Notes: a model not told the origin generated them from the letters alone. Counted from the first letter of the stretch, positions 9,859-17,687 are shown. The stretch: DNA of 17,687 nucleotides from Phlegmacium glaucopus (GCA_015039465.1 MU130495.1:156340-174026); one strand, 5' to 3'. Program-made: numbers and translations.

Positions 9859-10812
9859 ATGGATGCCATTTTAACTCACAATCTATATGGTCATCCATCT
9901 GGCTGGCTGACCTGGATCTATAATACACAAGAGCGTGGTGCCATTGATGTGTTCAAGAACCAATACTTGGAGGCAACCTCACCGGCAGCAAGAAAGACAA
10001 TTGCCCAGGTCCACATATTACCGGCGCTTTTCAACTATTGGATAAGTGTTGGACAAGTCATTGATGATAGAGAAATGAAAGTATGGACAGTGGTACGTTG
10101 GACACTTCCATTGCGTTGAGTTTTAACACTCACAGTTGTAATCCATCCAGGAACTGATCAACTGGCTCCGGAATGTATGGCGTGCACCAAGAAAGATGCG
10201 CTTGGCGCAAGGTAGCCGATACCGCCTTACAGACGTTCTTTGGTGGACAAGGCAAGCCCAGGTACTTGGCGAGATTGCGTTGATCATGGACCTCCAGGAA
10301 GTTGATACAAACACACCGGGATGGTTTCGGCATCGAATGACAGCTGCTAAAAACCTCCTTGAGAAAATGACAGAGGTGGAGAGAGTTGCCCTCAGAGCTG
10401 AAGCTGATAAAATGTCCCGTGAGGGACTACCGGAGGAGATCCAGCGAAAGTGAGTATGCCTGTCCTGCTGCCAATGAGAGTAAAGGGCCCTGAGTATTTT
10501 GTCACAGATTCGCCGAAGAGAAATGGTACTCATGGTTCACAAAGAGCGCAAGAGGGTGTTTCAATGAAATGGGCCTGGTCTCTTTTTCTGTGGTCGTGTA
10601 CACCCGCAAGAGTGGGCAGTTAGCGATTGACATGTAAGTGCCGGCGTGGTCATTGTCAGTTCTCCTAACTGAAGGTCTGTAGTCACGATGACATTGCCAA
10701 TATAGTTGGTGTTCCTGCAAAAAGGTTCGAGGACATACATCCTGAGAAGTCATTGGAAATGAAAAGAATGATATTTGAGTATGTGAAGACATTGCGTGAA
10801 GCACAGTCACGA
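9859..10812 (+). pseudogene. KDZ partner gene, spliced, 3' end cut off by an LTR
   Basis: Four exons are supported: 9859-10092, 10151-10449, 10508-10633 and 10683-10812. Introns are 10093-10150 (GTACGT to CCAG), 10450-10507 (GTGAGT to ACAG) and 10634-10682 (GTAAGT to GTAG, with CTAAC branch-like bases at 10664), each 49-58 nt. The spliced frame gives exactly 263 codons with no stop, reading MDAILTHNLYGHPSGWLTW at the start and including AAKNLLEKMTEVERVAL and EEIQRKFAEEKWYSWF. The function is unknown: it reminds me of a family of uncharacterised mushroom proteins that are common near transposons, but that could not be checked. It is soluble-looking, with Trp-rich helices and no signal or membrane segment. 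At 10813 the LTR begins immediately after a CGA codon, so the C-terminus is displaced beyond the retroelement or lost. The upstream ATG could be internal. Confidence 0.75.
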
Positions 10813-12220
10813 TATAAATCGTTGTTGTTGTTGTATATAAACACCAACCAGAGAGCAGTGGACCAGACCTTAGGTCAAGAGACTCCCTGTTGTTCGTTTA
10901 GGGAAGGTGTAACCTTAGACTTGTAACACACTGAGGTAGGAGGCAAGAGTAGAGGTGAGGAGGATGAGGATGAATGTGAACGAGTCTTTAGAAAGACTGT
11001 AGCAGTAGACAATAGGTTGACAGTAAGTGACTGAAAAAGCGAACTCAGAGGGGTTAAGGAAGAGGATGAGGAGGAATAAGAGTCTTCAGTAAGACTATAG
11101 TAATTGACAGTGGGGATAGATTGACAGTTAAGGGCAGAAAAAGCGAACTTGAGGAAGGAATTCACTGGAATTCCACTGAGATGATGACTGTGGGGGGTAA
11201 GAATGAATTGAACTGAACTACCTATCCTGGTACAAAAGAGCAGTATTTATACCCTAAGGATGAGGCTATGTAAAACAATAAAAAGAAAGAAGTACGCGCT
11301 GTCAAAGGAAGAAAGATAAAGAGAGGACAGCTGCGAGAAGAAAAGAACAATGGAAAAGAAAAAGGAACAATAAAAAAATCTGTAAAGTGTCAAAGTGCGA
11401 GAGAAAAGAAAAGAAGGCAGTGTACATAGTCCAATAGCAAAAATATATCGACTCCATAGGCGTGTGGTCATGTCAAAATGTGAAAGGTCCTGAGTCAACA
11501 CTTGAAAGGCGCAGCCTTGTTCCCGAGAAAACACTACTTGCCCATGATCCCATGTCGCGCAGCCTTGATAACACTTGACACACTGCGAGAATAATCCTCT
11601 GCTGCTGATTCATCTGCAATTCCTGCTTAGTCGTGATCCTCCTGGACTTCCTAAATTGTCATAAAGAGGGTGGGAAGGCTTCAGGTACCGCGTGAATGAT
11701 GGTTTTGGCAGTGAATGATAAGATAAGAGGTAGATGAGTGAGGATAGGGGACTGAGTGAGATCCAGGAGCGAGGGATGGCAAGATAGATGGCTGAGGGGA
11801 AGACTTGTGGGTCCATAGCCACAACAACAATGACAAAGCCTTTTACATAATGGGAGATGTAGTTGATGCGTCCATAAAGGGGCCGTTCTTGAAATGATGG
11901 ACCAAGGATACGATCAAACGCGAGCCGATGACCGATGCGAATAGTAGATTGATCGCTTTGCTGGATCACTAGCCAAGGAACAAATGGATGGTATATGCTT
12001 AGGAGCATGTCGATAGTGAAAACAATGGAGAGCATAGTGTGAGACATTGAGAGTATGATGAGCGATGGGGATGTTATTGTTGAACGAATGGTTTTGTTGA
12101 CCAGGAACGCGATTCAGGGCTGCTTCCAAAATAGGTAAGCAAATTCAAAGTCCGCTTATTTTCATGATGGCGACTTTTAAGCTTTCTTCTCACGCTACCA
12201 ATCAGTATTGGTGCGCGACA
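10813..12220 (-). repeat. LTR copy C, 3' LTR of the gypsy element
   Basis: Complete LTR of 1408 bp, collinear with copy B, from TATAAAT at 10813 to GCGACA at 12220. The flanks (ACGA left, TCCA right) do not match, as expected if the right side is internal retroelement sequence and not a target-site duplication. Like copy B it carries a sense-strand frame, here 145 codons (12047-11610). Its left edge interrupts the spliced gene at 9859-10812. In sense orientation the internal sequence next to it ends TTGTGGGTGGA, a short and weak polypurine tract. Confidence 0.9.
11244..11251 (-). promoter_or_regulatory. LTR TATA box (copy C)
   Basis: TATAAATA on the sense strand, in the same context as in copy B (followed by CTGCTCTTTTGTACCAGG). 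As this is the 3' LTR, a transcript starting here would run out of the element into 9859-10812 antisense. Confidence 0.55.
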
Positions 12221-12518
12221 TCCACCCACAAGTGAAAATTGAAACCGTCCCCGGTTTCCGGAGTATGGCTGGGGTATGGAATGGTGAGTCTAGTTGTCCT
12301 GAAGGTCTTCGTCATGATTGGAGAGTTTTGAACATCGTTCGGATAAGTGTGGTGACTGTTGAGAACGGGAAACAATTCAAGAAGTGAATGAAATGGGAAG
12401 TAAAGTCGTCGTGATGCAGCCGGTGCTTTGAAAGAATTTGATGAAGGGGGAAATAAAAGGGGAGAAACGATCTTGGAATCATGGATCTTTGGATTATTTG
12501 GGGAATGGAATGGTGATT
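12221..12518 (-). repeat. Gypsy 3' internal segment with duplicated pol end
   Basis: Lies between the pol stop and the 3' LTR. The stretch 12271-12321 repeats 12500-12551 (offset 229 bp), which includes the last codons and stop of pol: sense-strand DHDEDLPQDD-stop is matched by a diverged NHDEDLQDN-stop at about 12318-12289. So roughly 230 bp at the pol end were duplicated in tandem and only the upstream copy is still joined to pol. No other coding is seen. Confidence 0.75.
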
Positions 12519-15500
12519 CTAATCGTCCTGAGGAAGGTCTTCATCATGGTCAAATTCTTCTTCGTCTTCTAAGCTTGAAATGACTTCGTCTAATTCTGCA
12601 CGGGGTATGACTGATCCGTCTCTGGGATAGTATGGTAATATCCGGAATGCAGCCACTCCTTGACTTCGTGTCGATCCGTCCAGCTCTCTGACAACATATG
12701 ATCCCGCTCTAGTCTGTCGCACAACTTCAAAAGGGCCTAAGTATCGTGGCTTTGTCTTCCTGTTCAGCTCTTTCTCCACTCGTGAATTGCGTACAAGGAC
12801 TAAATCTCCTGGTTGAAAGACTGACTTCTTGATGCGCCTTGCATATCGTCGCTCGAATTCCTCTTTGGAACGAAGTCGGGATTGATGAAGTACTGCAGCA
12901 GCTTGCTCCAAATCTGAATCTCGCTTGACTAACTGACGAATGCGCAATGCTAGGAGTTCTTCAGTGGTCATGCCTTTTCGAAATCCTTCGACCATGAATG
13001 TAGCTTCAGTCAAGTCGAATGGGAGAACAGGTTCGACTCCATATAGCAAGTAGAATGGGGATCTTCCAGTTGATCGTCGAGTGATGCATTTATCAGCGAA
13101 TAGAGCATGATGAAGGAGAGTAGGCCAATCTTGGATTCGATCGCCACAGGCTTTGACTAGTGATTCTCGAATGTCGATATGTCCTCGTTCGACTACTCCA
13201 TTGGCTTTGGAATTATAGGGGGAAATGCGAATATGAGGAATTCCGTATCGTTCCAGAAGGTTGGTGAATGCAGCTGAAACTTCAGGACCATTGTCGGTGA
13301 CTACTTCTCCAATAGCTCCATATCGACAGATGACTTCTTCCCAGAAGAAATTAGCCATCTCTCTTGCTTTAAGTGATCGAAGTGCGCGTCCTTCAGGGGC
13401 TCGTGATAGGTCATCTCTTGCAAGGACAATGTATCGGTACTTTCCTGCTTTTGGCATATACATGACATCAACATAGATCTTGGTGAATATCGTGGAGGGG
13501 GAAGATATGGTAATGGGGACTTCAATCTTCTTGGTACTGCGAAGTTGACAGAGGTGACAGCTGCTGACATGATGCTTGACGTCCACAAATAAATGAGGCC
13601 AGAAGAAACGAAGTCGTAACGCGCCAAATACTCCATAAGCTCCTCGATGTCCAAGTTCTTCATGGGCTTGGGTGAGTAATTGCAGTCGTTTCTGAGGGTC
13701 TAAGATAACTAAGAGTGGAGTCTGGCCAGTTCGTCTTCGAAACATCTCTCCATCTTTGAGGTAATAATCTGTGGTTCGTCTGAGGAATCGTAAGCGAGCT
13801 TGGGGTGAAGGGAATTCAGGGACTTTGTGATTGTGAAGGAATTGGAATATTCGATGGAGAATCTGATCTTGCTTTGGAATAGAGGTAAGAAATGTGGAAA
13901 GGGAATAATAAAAGGGAGCATGGGGGCGTAAATACTGAGAGGTGGGATGTTGAATGGAAAAGGATAAAAGGGCAATTTCGTCCAGCCAGTCGTCTGATTC
14001 TTGTTCTTCTTGAAGCTCTTCTGCGGTAGGGATCCGTCGAGACAGCGCATCAGGGCCTTTATGATTTTCTGCTTTAACATGAACAAGTTTGAAATCGAAT
14101 AAGAGAATGCCTTGGATCCATCGGTTCATGGAGGCATTGGGCTGGAGATCGGGTTCATTGAGCATTCCTTTGATGTATTTAGTGTCAACTTCAACATGAA
14201 GGTTCTTGACTCCAATAAGGTAGAGGCGATAATGTCGAAGAGCTCTGAATAAGCCAAATAACTCTAGCTTGGGTTGACTGTAGCGAGACTCTCTTTCACT
14301 GATTGGAATTGAACCATAACGGGCTGGTCGTCGTCGGCCTTCTTCATCAATTTGGAGGAGAATGAAGCCAATAGCAATGTAGGAGGTATCAACTGCTAGA
14401 ATGACAGGTAAATTGGAGGTATAATCAATGCTTCGAAGGGCAGGAGCGTTGGTGATGAGGGTCTTGAGTGTATCAAAGGCTTCTTGTCGTCTATCGTCCC
14501 AAATAAACTCGACATCTTTGCGGTATAATTCAGTAAGGGGTCGGATTAGACTTGAATATCCTTTGATCCAAATTTGTACGGTGCCACATAAACCCAAAAA
14601 TCCTCGGACTTCAGTAGGTGTCTTCAGAACAGGCCAGTCCAGAATCTTCTTAATCTTGGCTTCTTCTGGTAATCGACCTTCTTGGGTACACTTCTGTCCG
14701 AGAATAATGACTTCAGGTCGAGCGAGTTGGGTCTTAGCAGCAGAAAATGTGACTCCAGAACATCCGAGACGATGCATAATACGATGGACATCATTGGCAT
14801 GTTCCCAAACAAATCTGCGTATCCCTGGATTGCCAGGCATTGTCTCTGGGTTGCCATTTTCATCTTCATATCGAGAGGCAGGGCCTTTAATTGGAATATC
14901 ATCAATAAAGACATTGGTGACTGTAGGGATTTTGTCTTGGAGAATGAAGGTTGTACAGGCTTGGAATTCGGAAACAGAATTGGTGTAGCCCATAGGCATA
15001 GAGGTAATGCGCAATGGACCAACAGGAGATTGGAAAGTGGTGAGATCACGACTTGCTGGATCGACTTTTCGAGCATCATATCCCCAGTAGAGATCAAAAA
15101 CAGTGTAGATGGACCGTCCAGCAAATGGTTCGACAAAATCATCAAGGACTGGCGGCATACCAGCATCGCGGATAGATACTGCATTAAGGGGTTGGAGATC
15201 ATGGACGATACGAAGGGATCCATTCTTCTTGAGTACACAGAACCATTTTGATCGATAGGAGGCTTGACTTGGCTCATAAACTCCAGCTTCAATCTTTTCT
15301 CGTAAAAGAGTGATAACTTTGTCTCTGATGCCAGGGGGTATAGGGATGTTGCGATGAACCCAGGGGATGTGATCGATAACAGGATAGATATAGGGGGAGA
15401 AATATTCTTTGTGAAATGTTCCACGCTCTGATTGGTGGAATGCTAGACTGCGTTCATTTAACGACATGACATGCATAAATAACTTGACTTCTTCTGGCCA

Positions 15501-15812
15501 TAGGAATCCATCATCATGGATTTTCAGATCTTGCATTCGTTCGACTGTAAGCTTTGTGGTCGGCACAAAGTCTGGAGGATTAACTGATAGCAACGGCAGT
15601 GATAGGAGAGGGTCTTCTGGAATCTTCCGGTGCACCTTGATATTTTCTGGAAATACCCCAGGGACTGGCCTGATTTTCTGATCTACACGTTTGTAGGCGG
15701 TTAAGACTGGTTTCGATCCATCGATCGGCTCTGAGATATCATCATAGGGAGAAACAGGTTCAACAGTGTTACATTCGGTATTGTTAACGACATTGGGTGA
15801 TGTTACAATCAA
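12519..15812 (-). CDS. pol: Ty3/gypsy Pol: reverse transcriptase, RNase H, integrase
   Basis: One uninterrupted frame of 1097 residues. It would copy retroelement RNA into DNA and insert it. Reverse transcriptase spans about 155-375, with KKNGSLRIVHDLQPLN at 195, FDLYWGYD at 239 and the catalytic box VFIDD at 301-305 (FIDD where YxDD is usual). RNase H follows at about 465-595 with AVDTS (Asp475), KLELF (Glu517), VDTKY (Asp543) and NHKGPDALSR (Asp588). Integrase has the HHCC finger (His717, His722, Cys752, Cys755), catalytic Asp782, Asp840 and Glu875, and a GPF module near 1026; no chromodomain is seen. No protease domain precedes RT; the first 150 residues look like the linker before RT. The ATG at 15812 may be internal to a longer polyprotein read from a different frame or lost upstream region. 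The intact frame implies recent activity or recent copying in trans. Confidence 0.93.
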   Translation of the reverse strand: MIVTSPNVVNNTECNTVEPVSPYDDISEPIDGSKPVLTAYKRVDQKIRPVPGVFPENIKVHRKIPEDPLLSLPLLSVNPPDFVPTTKLTVERMQDLKIHDDGFLWPEEVKLFMHVMSLNERSLAFHQSERGTFHKEYFSPYIYPVIDHIPWVHRNIPIPPGIRDKVITLLREKIEAGVYEPSQASYRSKWFCVLKKNGSLRIVHDLQPLNAVSIRDAGMPPVLDDFVEPFAGRSIYTVFDLYWGYDARKVDPASRDLTTFQSPVGPLRITSMPMGYTNSVSEFQACTTFILQDKIPTVTNVFIDDIPIKGPASRYEDENGNPETMPGNPGIRRFVWEHANDVHRIMHRLGCSGVTFSAAKTQLARPEVIILGQKCTQEGRLPEEAKIKKILDWPVLKTPTEVRGFLGLCGTVQIWIKGYSSLIRPLTELYRKDVEFIWDDRRQEAFDTLKTLITNAPALRSIDYTSNLPVILAVDTSYIAIGFILLQIDEEGRRRPARYGSIPISERESRYSQPKLELFGLFRALRHYRLYLIGVKNLHVEVDTKYIKGMLNEPDLQPNASMNRWIQGILLFDFKLVHVKAENHKGPDALSRRIPTAEELQEEQESDDWLDEIALLSFSIQHPTSQYLRPHAPFYYSLSTFLTSIPKQDQILHRIFQFLHNHKVPEFPSPQARLRFLRRTTDYYLKDGEMFRRRTGQTPLLVILDPQKRLQLLTQAHEELGHRGAYGVFGALRLRFFWPHLFVDVKHHVSSCHLCQLRSTKKIEVPITISSPSTIFTKIYVDVMYMPKAGKYRYIVLARDDLSRAPEGRALRSLKAREMANFFWEEVICRYGAIGEVVTDNGPEVSAAFTNLLERYGIPHIRISPYNSKANGVVERGHIDIRESLVKACGDRIQDWPTLLHHALFADKCITRRSTGRSPFYLLYGVEPVLPFDLTEATFMVEGFRKGMTTEELLALRIRQLVKRDSDLEQAAAVLHQSRLRSKEEFERRYARRIKKSVFQPGDLVLVRNSRVEKELNRKTKPRYLGPFEVVRQTRAGSYVVRELDGSTRSQGVAAFRILPYYPRDGSVIPRAELDEVISSLEDEEEFDHDEDLPQDD

Positions 15813-16184
15813 TTCCAGCGATCCAAAGGAAAAGGGAGGGGAGGTCGGTAGAGGAGCAGGCAGGCAGAGAAGGCCATAGAGAAGGAGAAGAAGTAGAGGA
15901 AGGGGAAAAATTGAATATGGTAGAGGTCGGCATAGGAGGGGAAAGCAATTCTGAAGTGAATAGATAAAGAGAGGCGGTATCTTGCAGTTTTATGACTTGC
16001 TGGTCAGAACAACTGTGATGAGAAAGGGGAGCAGGGGGAGGGGGAGAGGAAGATGAAATAGAAGAAGAGGGGAAGGAAGAAAAAGAATGCAGTTTTACGA
16101 CTTGCCGGTCGTAAAAAGGAAGAAGCATAGAGTCTGTAGATAAGAAAAAATAGAATCACTACTTTACAGATTCGATCAAAACAT
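15813..16184. other. Purine-rich low-complexity spacer with repeated hairpin
   Basis: The plus strand is dominated by GGAGAGG/AAGAAG tracts, so the minus strand reads Ser/Pro/Leu-rich. A 114-codon minus frame (16128-15784) overlaps the start of pol in another frame. It holds two related peptides, DRQVVKL and DQQVIKL, coded by the repeated hairpin sequences. It could be a decayed remnant between gag-protease and pol; nothing in it is a recognised domain. Confidence 0.5.
15985..16116. repeat. Two copies of a palindromic GACTTGCCGGTC hairpin
   Basis: At 16093-16116 a perfect 9-bp stem TTTTACGAC / GTCGTAAAA encloses the loop TTGCCG. A degenerate copy at 15985-16015 has CAGTTTT and GAC pairing with GTC and AACTG around TTGCTG. 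The copies are 105 bp apart and lie in the same orientation just upstream of pol. Confidence 0.7.
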
Positions 16185-17375
16185 TTAGACAGTACCAGTA
16201 TTCATCTGCTCTTTGTCAGTATCATCATCTCCATCCGAGTTTTCTGGATCCTGACCATCTTGCCCGTAGCACCAAGGTGCGACATCTTCTAAGGGAGCAG
16301 GAGAAAAAGCCTTGACTGCCGCATCCCATTCATCTTTGGAACTATACCAGTCTTCATTATAAAGATCGTTGTCAAAGTTGTCAGTGAATCCTTCGCCCCA
16401 GGTGACTCCTGGTGAAGTGGAGGTAGGCGAGTAAAGAGGGTCAGGGTTGGGTGCTGAGGCGTCTGACAAGAGACCGGTGTCATTCCAGAACGAAGGGGAA
16501 TCTGGAGCATTGTCTTCATCTGCGGTCCAGTACGTCTCATTGGGTTCGGTAGAAAGAGCACGGGGTAGGGGCAGAAGGAACAACGGATTTATGGATGGTT
16601 GGTCTGGTGTAAAAGACATGAGGAGTATGTTCGCAGTGTCCTCGATGACTCGCGACTCAGACTCTGCTTCCGTGCTGGGCTCAGTAGCGACGAGGGGGGG
16701 ACTTTGGCCAATATGGAGGTTGGAAGGATTGGCTTCATCAGGTGATCTGGGGCTGGTGTCGCTGTGGATGGTGTTTGAAGTAGCCTCGAGCATCATAAAA
16801 TCCCTGTTAGGATCATCAGCGTCAGGTTCAGCATCGGGTCCAGCGTCTGGTCGGTCTTCCTCTTGATCTAGCGAGAATGGGGTCTCTTGAAGGGAAGGAA
16901 TGCCTGGAGCGAGGGAACCTGATGGAGTGGTAACGGGGGTGGTAGAAACTTGGTTATGGGCTGGGAGGAGGAGTGGAGAACCATTCGGGGTCAACAGAAG
17001 GGATGATTGAATTGGAGACGACTGGAAAGCGCTTTCAGCTGGATTTTCCATAATAAAGTGAATTTGACTGAAGGCAGGTGACTGAGTTGTGTTAGGCATG
17101 GTTTCGTTCTCTGGAATTACAGGAGAGGTAGATGGAGAGGAGGGAGAACCATGATGCTCGTTCGTTGCGGTCGGCTCAGTATTTAAGTTGGTCCAGGGGC
17201 CTTGTTGTGGGAACCATCTGACAAATGCAGCTCCAGAAGGGGGTGGGCCTTGAGAAGAAGAAGATCGTCGAGTAGCTTGAAAAAGGAAGTAATCTTCATA
17301 GTTAGGACAACCTACTATATAAAAGCAGAAGAGGATACATACAATGTAAAGATTGGAAAAAATCTTGTAACCCAT
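16185..17375 (-). CDS. Acidic Pro/Ser/Thr-rich protein of unknown function
   Basis: Open frame of 396 residues ending at 16185. The first 35 residues are hydrophobic and may not be coding: they include GTATGT at about 17342 and end in a CCTAAC then TTTTTCAAG, which would fit a 67-nt intron, so the mature start is uncertain. The rest is predicted disordered: Ser/Pro/Thr-rich with a DAGPDAEPDADDPN acidic stretch, a Trp/Tyr-containing C-terminal region (NEDWYSSKDEWDAAVKAF) and an acidic tail. There is no zinc knuckle or protease motif. Its position upstream of pol on the same strand would fit a gag-like or gag N-terminal protein of this retroelement, but this is position only; a truncated host gene is also possible. 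Confidence 0.45.
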   Translation of the reverse strand: MGYKIFSNLYIVCILFCFYIVGCPNYEDYFLFQATRRSSSSQGPPPSGAAFVRWFPQQGPWTNLNTEPTATNEHHGSPSSPSTSPVIPENETMPNTTQSPAFSQIHFIMENPAESAFQSSPIQSSLLLTPNGSPLLLPAHNQVSTTPVTTPSGSLAPGIPSLQETPFSLDQEEDRPDAGPDAEPDADDPNRDFMMLEATSNTIHSDTSPRSPDEANPSNLHIGQSPPLVATEPSTEAESESRVIEDTANILLMSFTPDQPSINPLFLLPLPRALSTEPNETYWTADEDNAPDSPSFWNDTGLLSDASAPNPDPLYSPTSTSPGVTWGEGFTDNFDNDLYNEDWYSSKDEWDAAVKAFSPAPLEDVAPWCYGQDGQDPENSDGDDDTDKEQMNTGTV

Positions 17376-17384
17376 GAGAAACCA

Positions 17385-17518
17385 TGTCGCCCACCAAAAC
17401 TGAGTGGTAAAGCCAGAAGAAAGCTTAAAAGTCGTCCATCATGAAAATAAGAGGACGTTCAACTTGCTGACCTATTCTGGAAGAAGCCCTAAATCGCATT
17501 CCTGGTCAACAAAACCAA
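17385..17518 (+). repeat. Inverted, diverged LTR start
   Basis: The plus strand reads TGTCGCCCACC and then follows the sense 5' end of the 1.4-kb LTR (the reverse complement of 12220 leftwards) for about 130 bp, including AGAAGAAAGCTTAAAAGTCG, CATCATGAAAATAAG and TTCCTGGTCAACAAAACCA. Similarity ends near 17518. It is opposite in orientation to copies A, B and C and so cannot be the 5' LTR of the pol element. Either a related LTR family or a fragment. Confidence 0.75.
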
Positions 17519-17554
17519 TCGTCAGGTGTGTTAAGTTTAAAGCAAAAGGAGAAG

Positions 17555-17687
17555 TCATGTGTCTTCTGAGATGTTCTGGGTAGAATGATCTGCGAGATTG
17601 TTGACAGTGTGGGAAGGTTCTGGATCGTCGGGTGCAGTCAATGGGGGATCAGCGGAAGCCAATAAGGAAGTTGAAAGGAAGCCTTCA
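17555..17687 (-). CDS. C-terminal fragment of an unknown Pro/Ser/Thr-rich ORF
   Basis: Open minus-strand frame entering from the right edge of the window and ending at TGA 17557-17555; about 43 codons including ADPPLTAPDDPEPSHTV. The composition resembles that of the acidic ORF at 16185-17375. It is too short to identify, and it may be chance. Confidence 0.25.
   Translation of the reverse strand, partial: EGFLSTSLLASADPPLTAPDDPEPSHTVNNLADHSTQNISEDT

Larger units (their letters stand above)
1460..10812. mobile_element. KDZ-type DNA transposon block (boundaries approximate)
   Basis: This interval, apart from the LTR at 2375-3785, shares a dispersed CCGGC/GCCGG motif, often as AACCGGCA or as ACCGGC tandems, and holds the KDZ transposase pseudogene with its two neighbours. 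KDZ (Kyakuja-Dileera-Zisupton) elements are large DNA transposons that are abundant in mushroom genomes. The left limit is set only by where the motif becomes dense, and no terminal inverted repeat was found by eye. The right side is cut by the LTR beginning at 10813. Whether all three genes were mobilised together is inference. Confidence 0.55.
10813..17384 (-). mobile_element. Ty3/gypsy LTR retrotransposon, 5' part missing or rearranged
   Basis: Reading on the minus strand, the element ends with its 3' LTR (12220-10813), preceded by pol (15812-12519). The 5' LTR in the matching orientation is not in the window. What lies to the right is low-complexity DNA, an unrelated-looking ORF and an oppositely oriented LTR start at 17385. 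A gag with CCHC knuckle and an aspartic protease are not seen. The right boundary given is simply where the inverted LTR begins; the true extent of this element may be shorter. Confidence 0.65.

Noticed and set aside
10123..10533. 136-codon minus-strand ORF
   Set aside because: Antisense to exons and introns of the plus-strand partner gene, whose splice sites and phase are consistent.
608..10812. TET/JBP dioxygenase gene linked to the KDZ element
   Set aside because: Such genes are known next to some KDZ elements, but no HxD...H dioxygenase motif set was recognised in any frame here.
10875..11534. Ser- and Phe-rich minus-strand ORFs in the LTR
   Set aside because: Low-complexity translations of pyrimidine-rich R-U5 sequence; no coding evidence.
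14428..15251. Plus-strand ORFs of 186 and 189 codons
   Set aside because: Antisense shadows of the retrotransposon pol frame, which has clear RT motifs.

Overview
The window looks like a repeat-rich stretch of a filamentous fungal genome, most likely an agaricomycete (mushroom-forming basidiomycete). The evidence is a KDZ-type DNA transposase gene with short (about 45-60 nt) GT-AG introns, a Ty3/gypsy retrotransposon pol ORF of the fungal type, and several copies of a 1.4-kb LTR. I see no clear single-copy host gene; almost everything is mobile DNA or its remains.

Layout. 1-607 is the end of an old, CpG-depleted LTR (copy A). 608 to about 1460 is AT-rich spacer with microsatellites and a 15-18 bp motif present twice directly and once inverted. 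From about 1460 to 10812, leaving out the LTR at 2375-3785, lies a KDZ transposon-like block marked throughout by a CCGGC motif. It contains a motif-dense noncoding end with a tandem duplication of about 241 bp, a degraded minus-strand gene with an acidic repeat-bearing C-terminus (6003-4013), the KDZ transposase pseudogene (9696-6053, four exons, two in-frame TAA codons), and a divergent plus-strand partner gene (9859-10812, four exons) cut off by an LTR. LTR copy B (2375-3785) is a solo LTR inserted in the second unit of the tandem duplication, and the first unit serves as an empty-site control.

From 10813 rightwards there is a minus-strand Ty3/gypsy element: 3' LTR (copy C, 10813-12220), a short 3' segment holding a duplicated end of pol, then an uninterrupted 1097-residue RT-RNase H-integrase ORF (15812-12519). 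The expected gag zinc knuckle and aspartic protease are not found. Upstream of pol there is instead low-complexity DNA with a repeated hairpin, then a 396-residue acidic Pro/Ser/Thr-rich ORF. At 17385 there is the start of a related LTR in the opposite orientation to the element, so the right side is rearranged or nested.

How the parts fit: the KDZ transposase and the divergently transcribed partner share a 162-bp intergenic region, and the 6003-4013 gene follows the transposase 49 bp downstream on the same strand. This suggests a three-gene transposon cassette later inactivated by nonsense mutations and by LTR insertions. The cassette idea is inference; the gene structures, stops and insertion breakpoints are read from the sequence.
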